In this document: positions 24,430 to 33,405 of the stretch, piece after piece
Numbering within the stretch: position 1 is the stretch's first letter
How the letters are laid out: every line of letters starts with the position of its first letter
Source of the DNA: Hahellaceae bacterium
GTDB lineage: Bacteria > Pseudomonadota > Gammaproteobacteria > Pseudomonadales > Oleiphilaceae
DNA: 64,000 nt
Assembly (NCBI GenBank): GCA_024234505.1
Contig: JACKOD010000003.1
Span: forward strand, 551,501 to 615,500
Direction: 5' to 3'
Program-made: the position numbers and the translations under genes
The notes under the pieces: model-generated
Database searches by the model: none
What the model was told of the DNA's origin: nothing
Seen by the model: only the letters and a program-made list of their open reading frames with translations

Positions 24430-25355
24430 CTAAAAGCCAGGACTATGCCATCGAGACCAGAGGCATGAGCCGCCACTTTGGTTCGCTTAAAGCGGTAGAT
24501 TCGGTGGATTTGTCTATCCCCCGAGGGAGTATATATGGTTTTCTTGGCCCAAATGGCTGTGGTAAATCCACCTCTATTCGAATGCTTACCGGGCTTTTGC
24601 GTCCAACCTCGGGTGACATCCGTGTATTGGGTGAGGTACTGCCGGGTTCCGAGGAGATGCTCCGGCGAAGAATAGGCTATATGACCCAGAAATTCTCTTT
24701 GTATGAGAATCTCACCGTGGTTGAAAACCTGGAATTTGTTGCTCAAATCTATGGCTTAGCCTGGAAAGTTGCACGACAACGTATTAACGAACTGCTCAAT
24801 TTGTATGATCTGGCAGGGCGCGACAGGCAAATGGCTGGCTCAATGAGTGGTGGTCAGAAGCAACGTCTGGCGCTGGCCGCGGCTACCATGCATCGACCAG
24901 AATTGCTGTTTCTGGATGAGCCTACCTCGGCAGTGGATCCGGAGAACCGCCGGGAGTTTTGGGAGCGACTATTCGACCTGTGTTCTCAAGGCACGACGAT
25001 TCTGGTGTCAACGCACTACATGGATGAAGCGGAAAGGTGCCACGGACTGGCCATACTGGAAAATGGTATCAAGCGAGCAGACGGTTCGCCCCAGCAGTTA
25101 ATGGATGACATGGGGGCCTGGGTTGTGGAAGTGGCGGGGGATGATCTGCGCACACTGAAGCATGCATTGGTTCGAGAGGCGCAAGTTCTGTCGGCGGCAC
25201 AGATTGGTAGCCGACTCCGTGTCCTGGTGAGTCGGGATGTGCCGGCTCCGCTGGATTGGCTTGCACCCCGCGTCGAAGGACGCCTCATGAACCCGGTGCA
25301 TCCTAGTCTGGAGGATGTATTTGTGACCTGCACGGGAGGCAAGCATGTGGCGTAG
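24426..25355 (+). CDS. ABC transporter ATP-binding protein
   Basis: The 309-residue cytoplasmic ATPase powers the exporter. All motifs are present: Walker A GPNGCGKST, Q-loop region MTQKFSLYENLTV, signature SMSGGQKQRLALA, Walker B ELLFLDEPTS and the switch histidine STHYMDEAERC. The C-terminal ~80 residues are the extra domain common in ABC-2-type drug exporters. It carries a single nucleotide-binding domain, unlike E. coli YbhF, which has two, so it should act as a dimer. It overlaps both neighbours. Confidence 0.92.
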   Translation: MTKSQDYAIETRGMSRHFGSLKAVDSVDLSIPRGSIYGFLGPNGCGKSTSIRMLTGLLRPTSGDIRVLGEVLPGSEEMLRRRIGYMTQKFSLYENLTVVENLEFVAQIYGLAWKVARQRINELLNLYDLAGRDRQMAGSMSGGQKQRLALAAATMHRPELLFLDEPTSAVDPENRREFWERLFDLCSQGTTILVSTHYMDEAERCHGLAILENGIKRADGSPQQLMDDMGAWVVEVAGDDLRTLKHALVREAQVLSAAQIGSRLRVLVSRDVPAPLDWLAPRVEGRLMNPVHPSLEDVFVTCTGGKHVA

Positions 25356-26466
25356 AACGCTGGCTATTGTATTCAAAGAGCTTAAGCAACTTTCCCGTGA
25401 TCGGATGACCTTCGGCATGATTGTGATGATCCCGTTGGTGCAGCTGATGCTTTTTGGCTTTGCCATTAATACCGATGTTCGTCACTTACCTGCGGGTGTA
25501 GTTGATCTCAGTGACACAAGTTATAGTCGCGCGTTAGTGCAGGCGGTGGCAGCGACACAGGTGGTGGCGTTTTCCGCACGCTATGCCAATGCTACTGAGG
25601 CCGAGGCGGCAATCACCCGTGGCGAAGTGAAAGCCGTGCTATACCTTCCTGCGGATTTAGGTGGCCGTCTGGTAAGACAATCGACTGCCGGTGTACAAAA
25701 CTACCTTAGTGAACCGGTAGGTCAGTGGTTGGTGGATGGTTCCGATACCGTGGTGGCAGCAACGATTCGTGCGTTGCGTCAAATGCCTTTGGATGAAGTT
25801 ATGGGTCGTCCGGTTCCTGTGCGTGTGCCCAGCTTTGAAGTGGTACAGTATTTCAATCCGGAGCAACGTACGGTGGTAAATATTGTACCGGGACTGCTTG
25901 GGGTGATTTTAACCATGACAATGGTGCTTTTTACCTCGGCGGCCATTGTTCGAGAGCGTGAGCAGGGCAATATGGAATTCCTAATCACGACGCCGGTGAA
26001 ACCGTTCGAGTTGATGCTGGGTAAGATTGCCCCTTACGTATTGGTCGGCTTTATCCAGGTGGGAATCATTCTGGGGACTGGCCATTTATTGTTTGATGTT
26101 CCGATTCGAGGTGGAATGGACTCACTTGCACTGGCTGCCATGCTTTTTATATGCGCGAGCCTGACGTTAGGTTTGGTTATTTCGACCATTGCCAAAACCC
26201 AGCTACAGGCAATGCAAATGACGGTCTTTGTTTTGTTGCCGTCTATTTTGTTATCTGGGTTTATGTTTCCGTATGAGGCGATGCCCTCAATGGCGCAGTG
26301 GATTGCGGAGGCTTTGCCTGCAACCCATTTTATGCGTATGGCGAGAGCGATCGTGCTTAGAGACGCCATGGTGATTCATCTGGGCGCGGATGCACTCTGG
26401 TTGCTTGGCTTTACCTGCCTGGGTCTAACTATTTCGAGTTTACGTTTTTCCAAACATTTGGATTAA
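25345..26466 (+). CDS. ABC-2 type permease (YbhS/YhhJ-like)
   Basis: The 373-residue inner-membrane protein has one N-terminal helix (FGMIVMIPLVQLMLFGFAI), a large periplasmic loop (about 45-165) and five C-terminal helices, the typical ABC-2 export permease. The opening FKELKQLSRDRMTF is a family hallmark. Its start overlaps the ATPase end by 11 bases. Only one permease gene is present, while the E. coli operon has two (YbhS and YbhR), so the channel is probably a homodimer. It is convergent with the GGDEF-EAL gene, 31 bases away. Confidence 0.9.
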   Translation: MWRRTLAIVFKELKQLSRDRMTFGMIVMIPLVQLMLFGFAINTDVRHLPAGVVDLSDTSYSRALVQAVAATQVVAFSARYANATEAEAAITRGEVKAVLYLPADLGGRLVRQSTAGVQNYLSEPVGQWLVDGSDTVVAATIRALRQMPLDEVMGRPVPVRVPSFEVVQYFNPEQRTVVNIVPGLLGVILTMTMVLFTSAAIVREREQGNMEFLITTPVKPFELMLGKIAPYVLVGFIQVGIILGTGHLLFDVPIRGGMDSLALAAMLFICASLTLGLVISTIAKTQLQAMQMTVFVLLPSILLSGFMFPYEAMPSMAQWIAEALPATHFMRMARAIVLRDAMVIHLGADALWLLGFTCLGLTISSLRFSKHLD

Positions 26467-26497
26467 CGTGCCGACTGTTCGTTTCCAGGTTTGGGGT

Positions 26498-28687
26498 CTA
26501 AATCGGTTGGGGTTGAAGCCTGGAAAAAAGTTCCCTGACTTTGTCGGCGTCCAAGGGGTAGTAGAACAGGTAGCCTTGCATATAATCGCATCCGGCCTCT
26601 TGAAGAAATTGCGCTTGTTCATGATTTTCAACGCCTTCGGCAACGACATTCATTTTTAGTTCGTGAGCTAGTCGTATAATGGACGCCGTAATTTTTTTGC
26701 TTTCTTCGTTATAGGGAAGTTCATGGATAAACGCGCGATCGAGTTTAAGAATATCAACCGGTAGATTTTTCAGATAGGTGAGTGATGAAAAGCCTGATCC
26801 AAAATCGTCTAATGATATGGAGACTCCTAATGTACGTAAATTCGACATTTGTTTACAGACACTGTCGAGTTCTTCGATCAGCGTTGTTTCGGTGATTTCC
26901 AGTTCAAGATGCCTGGGGGGAAGGTTTTTCTGTTTAAGTACCGCTTCTACCTGCTGCTGGAAATGTGGATTTTTGACCTGTTGCGCAGAGACATTCACCG
27001 CAATGACGATATTGAACCCTTCATCCAGAAAGCGACGGGCTTGTTGGCAAGCCGTATCCAATACCCAAAAACCGATATCTTCGATTAAGCCGACTTCTTC
27101 TGCTAACGGTATAAATAGGGCGGGAGGAATTAACCCTTTTTCCGGATGCTCCCAGCGGATCAATGCTTCCATACGAAGATAAACATCGTCACCGGTGCAC
27201 ACCTGCGGTTGATAAACCAGCTTAAATGCTTTCTTCTCAGTAGCCAGGCGTAAATCACTTTCCAGTTGAACCTTCCGTGAAAAGTCATAGTCCATTTTTT
27301 CCGTATACATTTGAAAACGTCCGCGCCCTAGCTCTTTTGCACGGAACATGGCGAGGTCGGCATGTTTCATTAGCGTTGTTGCATCAGAGCCATCCTGAGG
27401 ATGTATTGCAATACCTATGCTTGCGCTAATGTTTATCGGCGTGTTGTTAATGTGGGTTTCCCGACTGATTGCCGACAAAATTCGTTTCGCTACTTTGCTG
27501 ATGTCCAGATTTTGTTGCACGCGGGGAAGAACCACGGCGAATTCATCTCCACCGAGATGCGCCAGAAAGTCGCCTTGTTTTATTCGCCGCGATAGCCGTG
27601 ATGCAATCGCATTGAGCAGAAAATCTCCCGCATGATGCCCCAGGGTATCGTTTACTCGCTTAAAGTGATCAAGGTCTATATAGATAATGGCAAGACGGTT
27701 TTTTTCCCGATTACAATGGTCGATACATTTTGTCAGCTTTCTCCAGAAATGCCTTCGGTTTGGCAGGTGAGTGGTAAAGTCATAATCGGTGAGTTTTTCA
27801 ATTTCGTCGCCGCTTTTCTTGAGTGTGCTAATGTCGTTGGCAATGCAGATATAATGCAGGAGCGAGCCCTGCTCATCCAGTACGGGGCCAATCGCCAGCC
27901 GTATCCATAGTTTATTGCCGTGATCGTCGAAGCTTTCGAACTCTCCTTCCCAATAGGCACCCGTTTCGACAACACGTTTTATTTCAGGGTAGAGGGATTC
28001 GGCTTCCCGAAGCCATTTATCCAGTAGCGACTCTTTCTTGAGCGAGACTTCATTGGACACTTTAAAAATATCAATCAGGGCTCGATTCATGACTTCAACG
28101 CCGCCATTCGGCTTGCAGATCAGAACCGCAGAGGCACAATCGCGAACGCTTTCGGTAATGGCATCTAATTCGCAGTTTTGAGTCAACTTGCTCTCAAGCA
28201 GACTTTGTAGTTCGCGTTGTTTTTGATTGAGCTGAATAACCAGTTTTTCATTGGCAAGCGCAATTTCTCTTGCCCGTTGGTAGATGTGCTGACGCTCACC
28301 AAATGTACGAGTCAGATTGGTAATTAAAAGCGCATTTTGTTCACTCTTGCGAAGGGCGATGGCTTCAAATTGATGCGGTGTTGATTGGTTATCGACTTGC
28401 GTCCATATGCCGGAATAGCAAAGCGCGTCGGCCGGTTTTTGCCACAGACTGATGGCATCGGGTAAAAATGCATCCAGATAGGGAAATACGTCTACCAGAC
28501 GCTCGGCGCCGATGAGTGGCAGCGCGGAGTCATTGTCGGAAGGGAAAAAGAGGCGATACCACAATGGGGGTCTGCCTATGAGAGTAAATGATACAGAGGA
28601 GCCTTCAGCCCTGATTGCCGTGACGCTTAATGCAACCACATCCAGTTCACATAAAATGGATGCTAGCATGTCCTGCATTTTGACCAC
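26498..28687 (-). CDS. PAS-GGDEF-EAL cyclic-di-GMP signalling protein
   Basis: The 729-residue protein should make or break cyclic di-GMP. An N-terminal unknown domain (1-135) and a coiled segment (about 137-170) precede a PAS domain (about 176-290). The GGDEF domain keeps GGDEF at 379-383. The inhibitory-site position five residues upstream reads KQGD, where RxxD is usual, so product inhibition may be weak. The EAL domain keeps EAL at 507-509, ITETTLI and DDFGSGFSSL, so both activities look possible. No membrane segment is seen, hence cytoplasmic. The start is GTG 28687 behind a strong AAGGAG. It lies 47 bases after the small GTPase gene on the same strand. Confidence 0.92.
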   Translation of the reverse strand: MVKMQDMLASILCELDVVALSVTAIRAEGSSVSFTLIGRPPLWYRLFFPSDNDSALPLIGAERLVDVFPYLDAFLPDAISLWQKPADALCYSGIWTQVDNQSTPHQFEAIALRKSEQNALLITNLTRTFGERQHIYQRAREIALANEKLVIQLNQKQRELQSLLESKLTQNCELDAITESVRDCASAVLICKPNGGVEVMNRALIDIFKVSNEVSLKKESLLDKWLREAESLYPEIKRVVETGAYWEGEFESFDDHGNKLWIRLAIGPVLDEQGSLLHYICIANDISTLKKSGDEIEKLTDYDFTTHLPNRRHFWRKLTKCIDHCNREKNRLAIIYIDLDHFKRVNDTLGHHAGDFLLNAIASRLSRRIKQGDFLAHLGGDEFAVVLPRVQQNLDISKVAKRILSAISRETHINNTPINISASIGIAIHPQDGSDATTLMKHADLAMFRAKELGRGRFQMYTEKMDYDFSRKVQLESDLRLATEKKAFKLVYQPQVCTGDDVYLRMEALIRWEHPEKGLIPPALFIPLAEEVGLIEDIGFWVLDTACQQARRFLDEGFNIVIAVNVSAQQVKNPHFQQQVEAVLKQKNLPPRHLELEITETTLIEELDSVCKQMSNLRTLGVSISLDDFGSGFSSLTYLKNLPVDILKLDRAFIHELPYNEESKKITASIIRLAHELKMNVVAEGVENHEQAQFLQEAGCDYMQGYLFYYPLDADKVRELFSRLQPQPI

Positions 28688-28734
28688 GGTCGCTCCTTAA
28701 TTCGTGTGCCAGGCAAAAATTGAAGTGCTAGCGA

Positions 28735-29235
28735 CTAACCCTGGCTCAACATTTTTTGCGTGAGTAACTGAAAGGCTTCGTTTACGTTTTCACCGGTTTT
28801 TGCGCTGGTGGTGATGACGTCCCAGTGATGGTGCTGTAACTCGTTTATTTCGTTGATATCCAGACGTTTCTCATTCACTAAATCGATTTTATTTAACAGC
28901 GCGACCAAAGGAAGATTTCCCATGGTCATTTGAATATGCTCATAAATTTCTGTAGCAACGGCCAGGCTGTCCGGTCGTGTGGCGTCGAGCACCAGAAAAT
29001 AACCCGATGCGCCACGTAAATAACTGGAGCGAAACTCACTAAAATCGTCTCTGCCCTCAATGTCCCAGATCATGAGTTGAATGTCTTGTCCGGCACAGCT
29101 CACCACTTTTTTGTCTATTTTTACACCAATGGTTGTCAGGTATTTTTCGGAAAACAGGCTATCAACATAACGCCGTACGAGGCTGGTTTTGCCTACCGCG
29201 AACGATCCTAACAAGCAAACCTTTTTGGCAATCAT
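28735..29235 (-). CDS. Ras/Rab-like small GTPase
   Basis: The 166-residue protein has the full small-GTPase set: P-loop GSFAVGKTS (10-18), switch I TTIGV, G3 WDIEG (58-61), NKID (115-118) and TSAK (143-146). Its spacing is like eukaryotic Rab/Ras proteins and not like Era or EngA. The residue after the G3 glycine is Arg where Ras has catalytic Gln61, which suggests slow intrinsic hydrolysis and the need for a partner. No lipid-attachment cysteine is present at the C-terminus. Its start overlaps the stop of the OmpA-domain gene (ATGA), so the two are co-translated. The coiled-coil gene upstream completes a three-gene operon. Confidence 0.88.
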   Translation of the reverse strand: MIAKKVCLLGSFAVGKTSLVRRYVDSLFSEKYLTTIGVKIDKKVVSCAGQDIQLMIWDIEGRDDFSEFRSSYLRGASGYFLVLDATRPDSLAVATEIYEHIQMTMGNLPLVALLNKIDLVNEKRLDINEINELQHHHWDVITTSAKTGENVNEAFQLLTQKMLSQG

Positions 29236-31010
29236 GGTGTTGCGGTAACTCCGTTGTTTAGCGGTGTATGCAATAGCTGTAATGAGACCATCCGCTGCTG
29301 TTCTACCGGTAATTGGCTTCCCGGACGATATCCTGCTCCCCAGGCCAGCAACATCCTGTCTGACCCGAGATTGGCTGCCAACAACGCCTTTATCAAATTC
29401 GCGCGTTCATTGCTTATATTGATGTTCGCGGTTCCCGATCCTAATGAATCAGCATAGCCCACAATATAGATTTGCCATTGCTGTATTGGTATGGAATCGG
29501 CTAATTCTTCGATTCGTTTGATGCTTTTTAACAATTCGGGAAGCTTGTTTTCCTGCTCGTTAAGCAATGATGCGCTATTCGATTGAAACAGAAATTGCGT
29601 ACTATTGATGATCGCTTTCAGGTTGTTCCATTCCCGTGTTTGTTGTTCAAGTTGTGTCTGATCGGGGACGAGCGTCACGCCGGTCAGATCAATGCCCGCA
29701 AACGCCGATTCGACCAGTGCGCTACTTTGGAGACGTTCGAGCTGTCGGGCGGTCAATGTACCTGAAATCGCGAGCTTCCCGTTTTCATTTCGCAAAGCAA
29801 CGTGCTCATTCAGATTAAGCAGTTCGGGTAACAACATTAAGGTGTTGTTTAAATAGTCGAGATTTGCCAGCGTGTCTTGGATTTCTACGTGCCATGAGCC
29901 TTTTGCGATCTCTTTTAAGCGGTCTTTGGGGGTGGGGGACGTGGGAGAACGTAGCAGGCGAACCCTGAGTTGGTTTTCTGCATGGGTTTCTCCCAGAATC
30001 AGATATCCCGGGGTTTCGTTGAGTGTTGCCAAAATATCCTGATAAGAAGATTGATTCGTGACATATTCTGTGGACTTCAAGCTGGCGAAGCCAATGATGG
30101 CGGCTATCAATATGATTGCCAGCCAGGGGATTTTGCGTTGCGTTGTTTGTTTGCGCTGCTCAATCAGGCACGGAACCAAAATACCGGATGATTCATTAAA
30201 ATCATCCCGATCACCGTTGAAGTTCAATAACTCTCTCGCAAAGATCCTGTGTATCTTTTCCAGCGATGTTTTAAGAATGAGGCCAACCTGTTCTGAAGGC
30301 GTGCCCCGAACGGCCGCCACCAGCACGGCTTCGGGACCGGATTCTATTTCAAGCGTAAACTCCCCAACCTTAATGTTATCTATCGACTTGTCGGCATCTC
30401 GAGTAAAAGAGTCCGCAACGAAATCGTTAATTGCAGTCAGCATCGAGGAGACTAATTCCGGGTCTTCAGTATGGATATTTTCGGCGTGTTCCGAATGAAG
30501 CAACAGACCTGTGTGCCGGTGAATGAGTAACACTTGCTCCACCCGAAAGTTCAAGGTTTTCAGCAAAACATACTCACCATATTTAACGCCGGCGCGCCAT
30601 GCATTAAATCGCCACACCAATGCACGCATACTGAGACTGCTTTCCAGCACAAGGTTGAGCGTGCGCACCATGTCCGCCAATGATTGTGCTACGGCTTTTC
30701 GGATCGAAGGTCCGATAATCGGGTAGATAACATTCACAATGCGCTGGGGTTTGGCTCTTATCGCAGACTCGAAGGCACCATCAATCATCGGGCCCAGCGC
30801 TTCTGCCACGCTCTGGTCTTTGATATTGCGTTGGACGATGGCTTCGGAAAGCGATTGAGCTATCCGCTCGGTTTCGCTCCGGCTCGCCATTTCATGCAGT
30901 AGTCCATCATAGTCAGTTCCTAACAGCAAATGACGCAACTGTTGGAGATCACTTTGCGGATCATCCGGTGGCTTTTTTTCACTGTTGGAGAGCGTGCCCG
31001 CGGTTCCCAT
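29232..31010 (-). CDS. Membrane-spanning protein with cytoplasmic longin/roadblock-like region and periplasmic OmpA domain
   Basis: The 592-residue protein has no signal peptide. The N-terminal ~290 residues are cytoplasmic and include, at about 157-260, an alternating strand-helix block (EQVLLIHRHTGLLLHSEH ... AVLVAAVRGTP) that resembles longin/roadblock-type GTPase partners. One membrane helix follows at 294-311 (IPWLAIILIAAIIGFAS). The periplasmic part ends in an OmpA/MotB-like peptidoglycan-binding domain (about 470-580: QIYIVGYADSLGSG...NISNERA). It overlaps the coiled-coil gene upstream (TAATG) and the GTPase downstream (ATGA). I infer that it links a cytoplasmic GTPase to the cell wall. 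The longin-like call is by eye and needs structure prediction. Confidence 0.75.
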   Translation of the reverse strand: MGTAGTLSNSEKKPPDDPQSDLQQLRHLLLGTDYDGLLHEMASRSETERIAQSLSEAIVQRNIKDQSVAEALGPMIDGAFESAIRAKPQRIVNVIYPIIGPSIRKAVAQSLADMVRTLNLVLESSLSMRALVWRFNAWRAGVKYGEYVLLKTLNFRVEQVLLIHRHTGLLLHSEHAENIHTEDPELVSSMLTAINDFVADSFTRDADKSIDNIKVGEFTLEIESGPEAVLVAAVRGTPSEQVGLILKTSLEKIHRIFARELLNFNGDRDDFNESSGILVPCLIEQRKQTTQRKIPWLAIILIAAIIGFASLKSTEYVTNQSSYQDILATLNETPGYLILGETHAENQLRVRLLRSPTSPTPKDRLKEIAKGSWHVEIQDTLANLDYLNNTLMLLPELLNLNEHVALRNENGKLAISGTLTARQLERLQSSALVESAFAGIDLTGVTLVPDQTQLEQQTREWNNLKAIINSTQFLFQSNSASLLNEQENKLPELLKSIKRIEELADSIPIQQWQIYIVGYADSLGSGTANINISNERANLIKALLAANLGSDRMLLAWGAGYRPGSQLPVEQQRMVSLQLLHTPLNNGVTATP

Positions 31011-31609
31011 TAGCGTTGCTCATCGGTACTCAGGTTGTTGGCCATGCTGGCAAGTAGATTGGCCAGTGTTTTTCTATCCGCTTTGTTGTTGGATAACTCT
31101 TGCGAGGTTTTTTCAAGCTCTGCCTTCGCTTCGTTATGGTATTGGTTTAGTTCTTTCATCAGACGATCAGCTTCAACCTTAAGTTCATTGTGAAGCTCGT
31201 CATCCGCTTTGTTGGATTGTTGCTGCACTTCAATCAGTTGATGCCGTAGATCGTTGATGAGGGTTGATAAATCCTGTTCGCGATCCATTCGCTGCTTGTT
31301 CAGATTTTCCAAATGCAGGCTGAGACTATCCAATTTGGAATTTAAGGTCTTTGATAGCTCAGCCAGTGAGTGCTCGACCCGCTGTGTCAATTCCTCAAAA
31401 TGAGTTTGTGTTTGCTCTTTTAACGCGTCGATACGGCTATCAATGCGATGAACTTGTTCACCGAAAAGGAGGTTTCTGATCGCAAACAGCTGGTGGTCGT
31501 CCGAAGTTTTGGTTGCAGAGGTCGCGTCGGCGTCAGTTTCCTGCGAATTTGCGTTGATTTCTGAGTTTGAGGTCGTTGTGTCGGCATCCTTCGTTTTGTT
31601 CGGTTTCAT
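31010..31609 (-). CDS. Coiled-coil protein, first gene of the small-GTPase operon
   Basis: The 199-residue protein starts at ATG 31609, behind the ribosome site GGGAGA. A longer frame to 31645 has no such site. After a polar, disordered N-terminus (about 1-40), residues 45-195 are almost continuous heptads rich in L, E, K and Q, so a long coiled coil is expected. No membrane segment is seen. I recall homologues beside small GTPases being labelled as GTPase-activating-like, but nothing in the sequence shows that activity. Its stop overlaps the next start (TAATG). Confidence 0.65.
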   Translation of the reverse strand: MKPNKTKDADTTTSNSEINANSQETDADATSATKTSDDHQLFAIRNLLFGEQVHRIDSRIDALKEQTQTHFEELTQRVEHSLAELSKTLNSKLDSLSLHLENLNKQRMDREQDLSTLINDLRHQLIEVQQQSNKADDELHNELKVEADRLMKELNQYHNEAKAELEKTSQELSNNKADRKTLANLLASMANNLSTDEQR

Positions 31610-31851
31610 GACGTCTCCCTGGTCGGTTTGTGGGACGGACAACAATTTGGGTGGTCTGATTTATTTTGTTTTCAGTAGATTAAGAATTGCACAAAAGATA
31701 GTTTTGGCAATATATTGAACGATTTTTAAGCGATCTGGTGCGAAGTAAGCGTTTGGTTCAGATGCGCCCGCACTCTAAGTGCACAGAACTTACTAAGAAC
31801 AGCAAACGTCTTGGCGAGCGGGAAGGGTAGTTTGGCAACGATAGAAGATAC

Positions 31852-33405
31852 TTAGTGTGCCGGTAAGGCGTTTTGCTCTGCGTGCAGTGCAAAAGGTTTT
31901 AACCACCAAACCATCGGTACCAGAATCAGAAATAAAAATGCAAGAATACGGAATCCTTCCAGATAGGCGAGAAGCTCGGCTTGTTGCAATAGGCGGTGAT
32001 CAAGAATCGCCATAGCGCGCTGTGGATCCCCTACAATTTTTGTCATTTCACTTAGCTTGGCTTGCCACTCCGGGTCAACTAGCGAGGTATTACTCGCCAG
32101 AAACGCGCGGTTATTTTCGCCGAAGCGGGCTAGAAACGTAATTAACAGGGAGATGCCAACCCCGCCCCCGAGGTTTCGCATGAGCGACAGCATGGAGGAC
32201 GCCTGATTATTGGACGTTGGAGGTAATCCTACATAGGCAAGCATGTTAATTGGAATAAAAAGGAACGACATTCCTACCATTTGCCATATTCGAGCATAGG
32301 TAAAGGTTTCGTGAGAGGCATCCAATGACAGGTTGCCCATATTCCATAGCGCCGCTGCCGTGACCAGAAGACCGACGGTAATAAGCGCTCGCGCATCGAA
32401 ATGAGAGGCTAACTTTCCTACCACCGGCATCATGAACATGATCGCGAGACCGCCCGGTGATAATACCAGGCCTGCATCTGTCGCGGTGTAATCCATCAGG
32501 CTCTGCATAAATAAAGGGAGCATGGCCGTGGAGCCAAACAGCACTACACCCAGAATAAACATCATCACATTACCGATGGCATAGTTACGGCTGCGATAAA
32601 GTTTTAGATCGACGATGGGGGCCGATTGGTTTAATGAGCGGTAGATGTACATTCCCAACGCGATGACGACTACCCAGGACAGCAAGATGATTTCGTAGGA
32701 ATCAAACCAGTCTTCGTGCTGGCCGCGATCGAGTACCCATTGTAGACTTCCCAGGCCCAGCGCAATCAGACCAAATGCGAAGTAGTCGACACGCCCCCGT
32801 TCAAGTTTCGGCGGTTCATCAGGCACATAGCGGCGTATGAGTACCATCAGCAAAATACCAATGGGTACGTTGATCAAGAATATCCAGTGCCATGAATACT
32901 CGTCGGTAATCCAGCCTCCCAGGGTGGGGCCAATCGCCGGTGCGGCAACAACCGCTATCCCATATACGCTAAAGGCCATGGCACGCTTTTCCAGAGGAAA
33001 GGCGTCTGCAAGTATGGCTTGGGATACCGGCTGCAATGCACCGCCTGCGAGCCCTTGCAGCGCGCGAAATACAATCAGCATTTCAAGGCTGGTGGCCATA
33101 CCACAGGCCATGGAGGCGACGGTAAATCCGAATATGCAAGCCATGAAAAAGCGTGTTCGTCCAAAATATTCGGACATCCAGCCGGCCACCGGCAAGGCAA
33201 TGGCATTGGTTACCAGATAAGCGGTGAGAATCCAGGTTGCTTCTTCGGGACTGGCGGCCAGACTACCAGCAATATGGCGCAGTGAGACGTTGGCAATCGC
33301 GATATCCAGCACTTCCATAAAGGCTGCCAATGCGACCAGTGGCGCAATCAGCCAAGGGTTGATCGCGGTGCGCGGCACGTTAGTTAGCGGTGAGTTAGCA
33401 TTCAT
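31852..33405 (-). CDS. emrB: DHA2-family multidrug MFS transporter (EmrB type)
   Basis: The 517-residue inner-membrane protein has about 14 hydrophobic segments, as in the 14-helix DHA2 proton antiporters. It carries the motif WILTAYLVTNAIALPVAGW, the motif A-like GWMSEYFGRTRFF, and GIAVVAAPAIGPTLGGWI (motif C). The start ATG 33405 overlaps the stop of emrA (ATGA), so the 14-codon longer open frame is not used. With the EmrA adaptor it should form a drug efflux pump, probably joined to a TolC-like outer-membrane channel encoded elsewhere. A divergent TetR gene is the likely regulator. Confidence 0.9.
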   Translation of the reverse strand: MNANSPLTNVPRTAINPWLIAPLVALAAFMEVLDIAIANVSLRHIAGSLAASPEEATWILTAYLVTNAIALPVAGWMSEYFGRTRFFMACIFGFTVASMACGMATSLEMLIVFRALQGLAGGALQPVSQAILADAFPLEKRAMAFSVYGIAVVAAPAIGPTLGGWITDEYSWHWIFLINVPIGILLMVLIRRYVPDEPPKLERGRVDYFAFGLIALGLGSLQWVLDRGQHEDWFDSYEIILLSWVVVIALGMYIYRSLNQSAPIVDLKLYRSRNYAIGNVMMFILGVVLFGSTAMLPLFMQSLMDYTATDAGLVLSPGGLAIMFMMPVVGKLASHFDARALITVGLLVTAAALWNMGNLSLDASHETFTYARIWQMVGMSFLFIPINMLAYVGLPPTSNNQASSMLSLMRNLGGGVGISLLITFLARFGENNRAFLASNTSLVDPEWQAKLSEMTKIVGDPQRAMAILDHRLLQQAELLAYLEGFRILAFLFLILVPMVWWLKPFALHAEQNALPAH

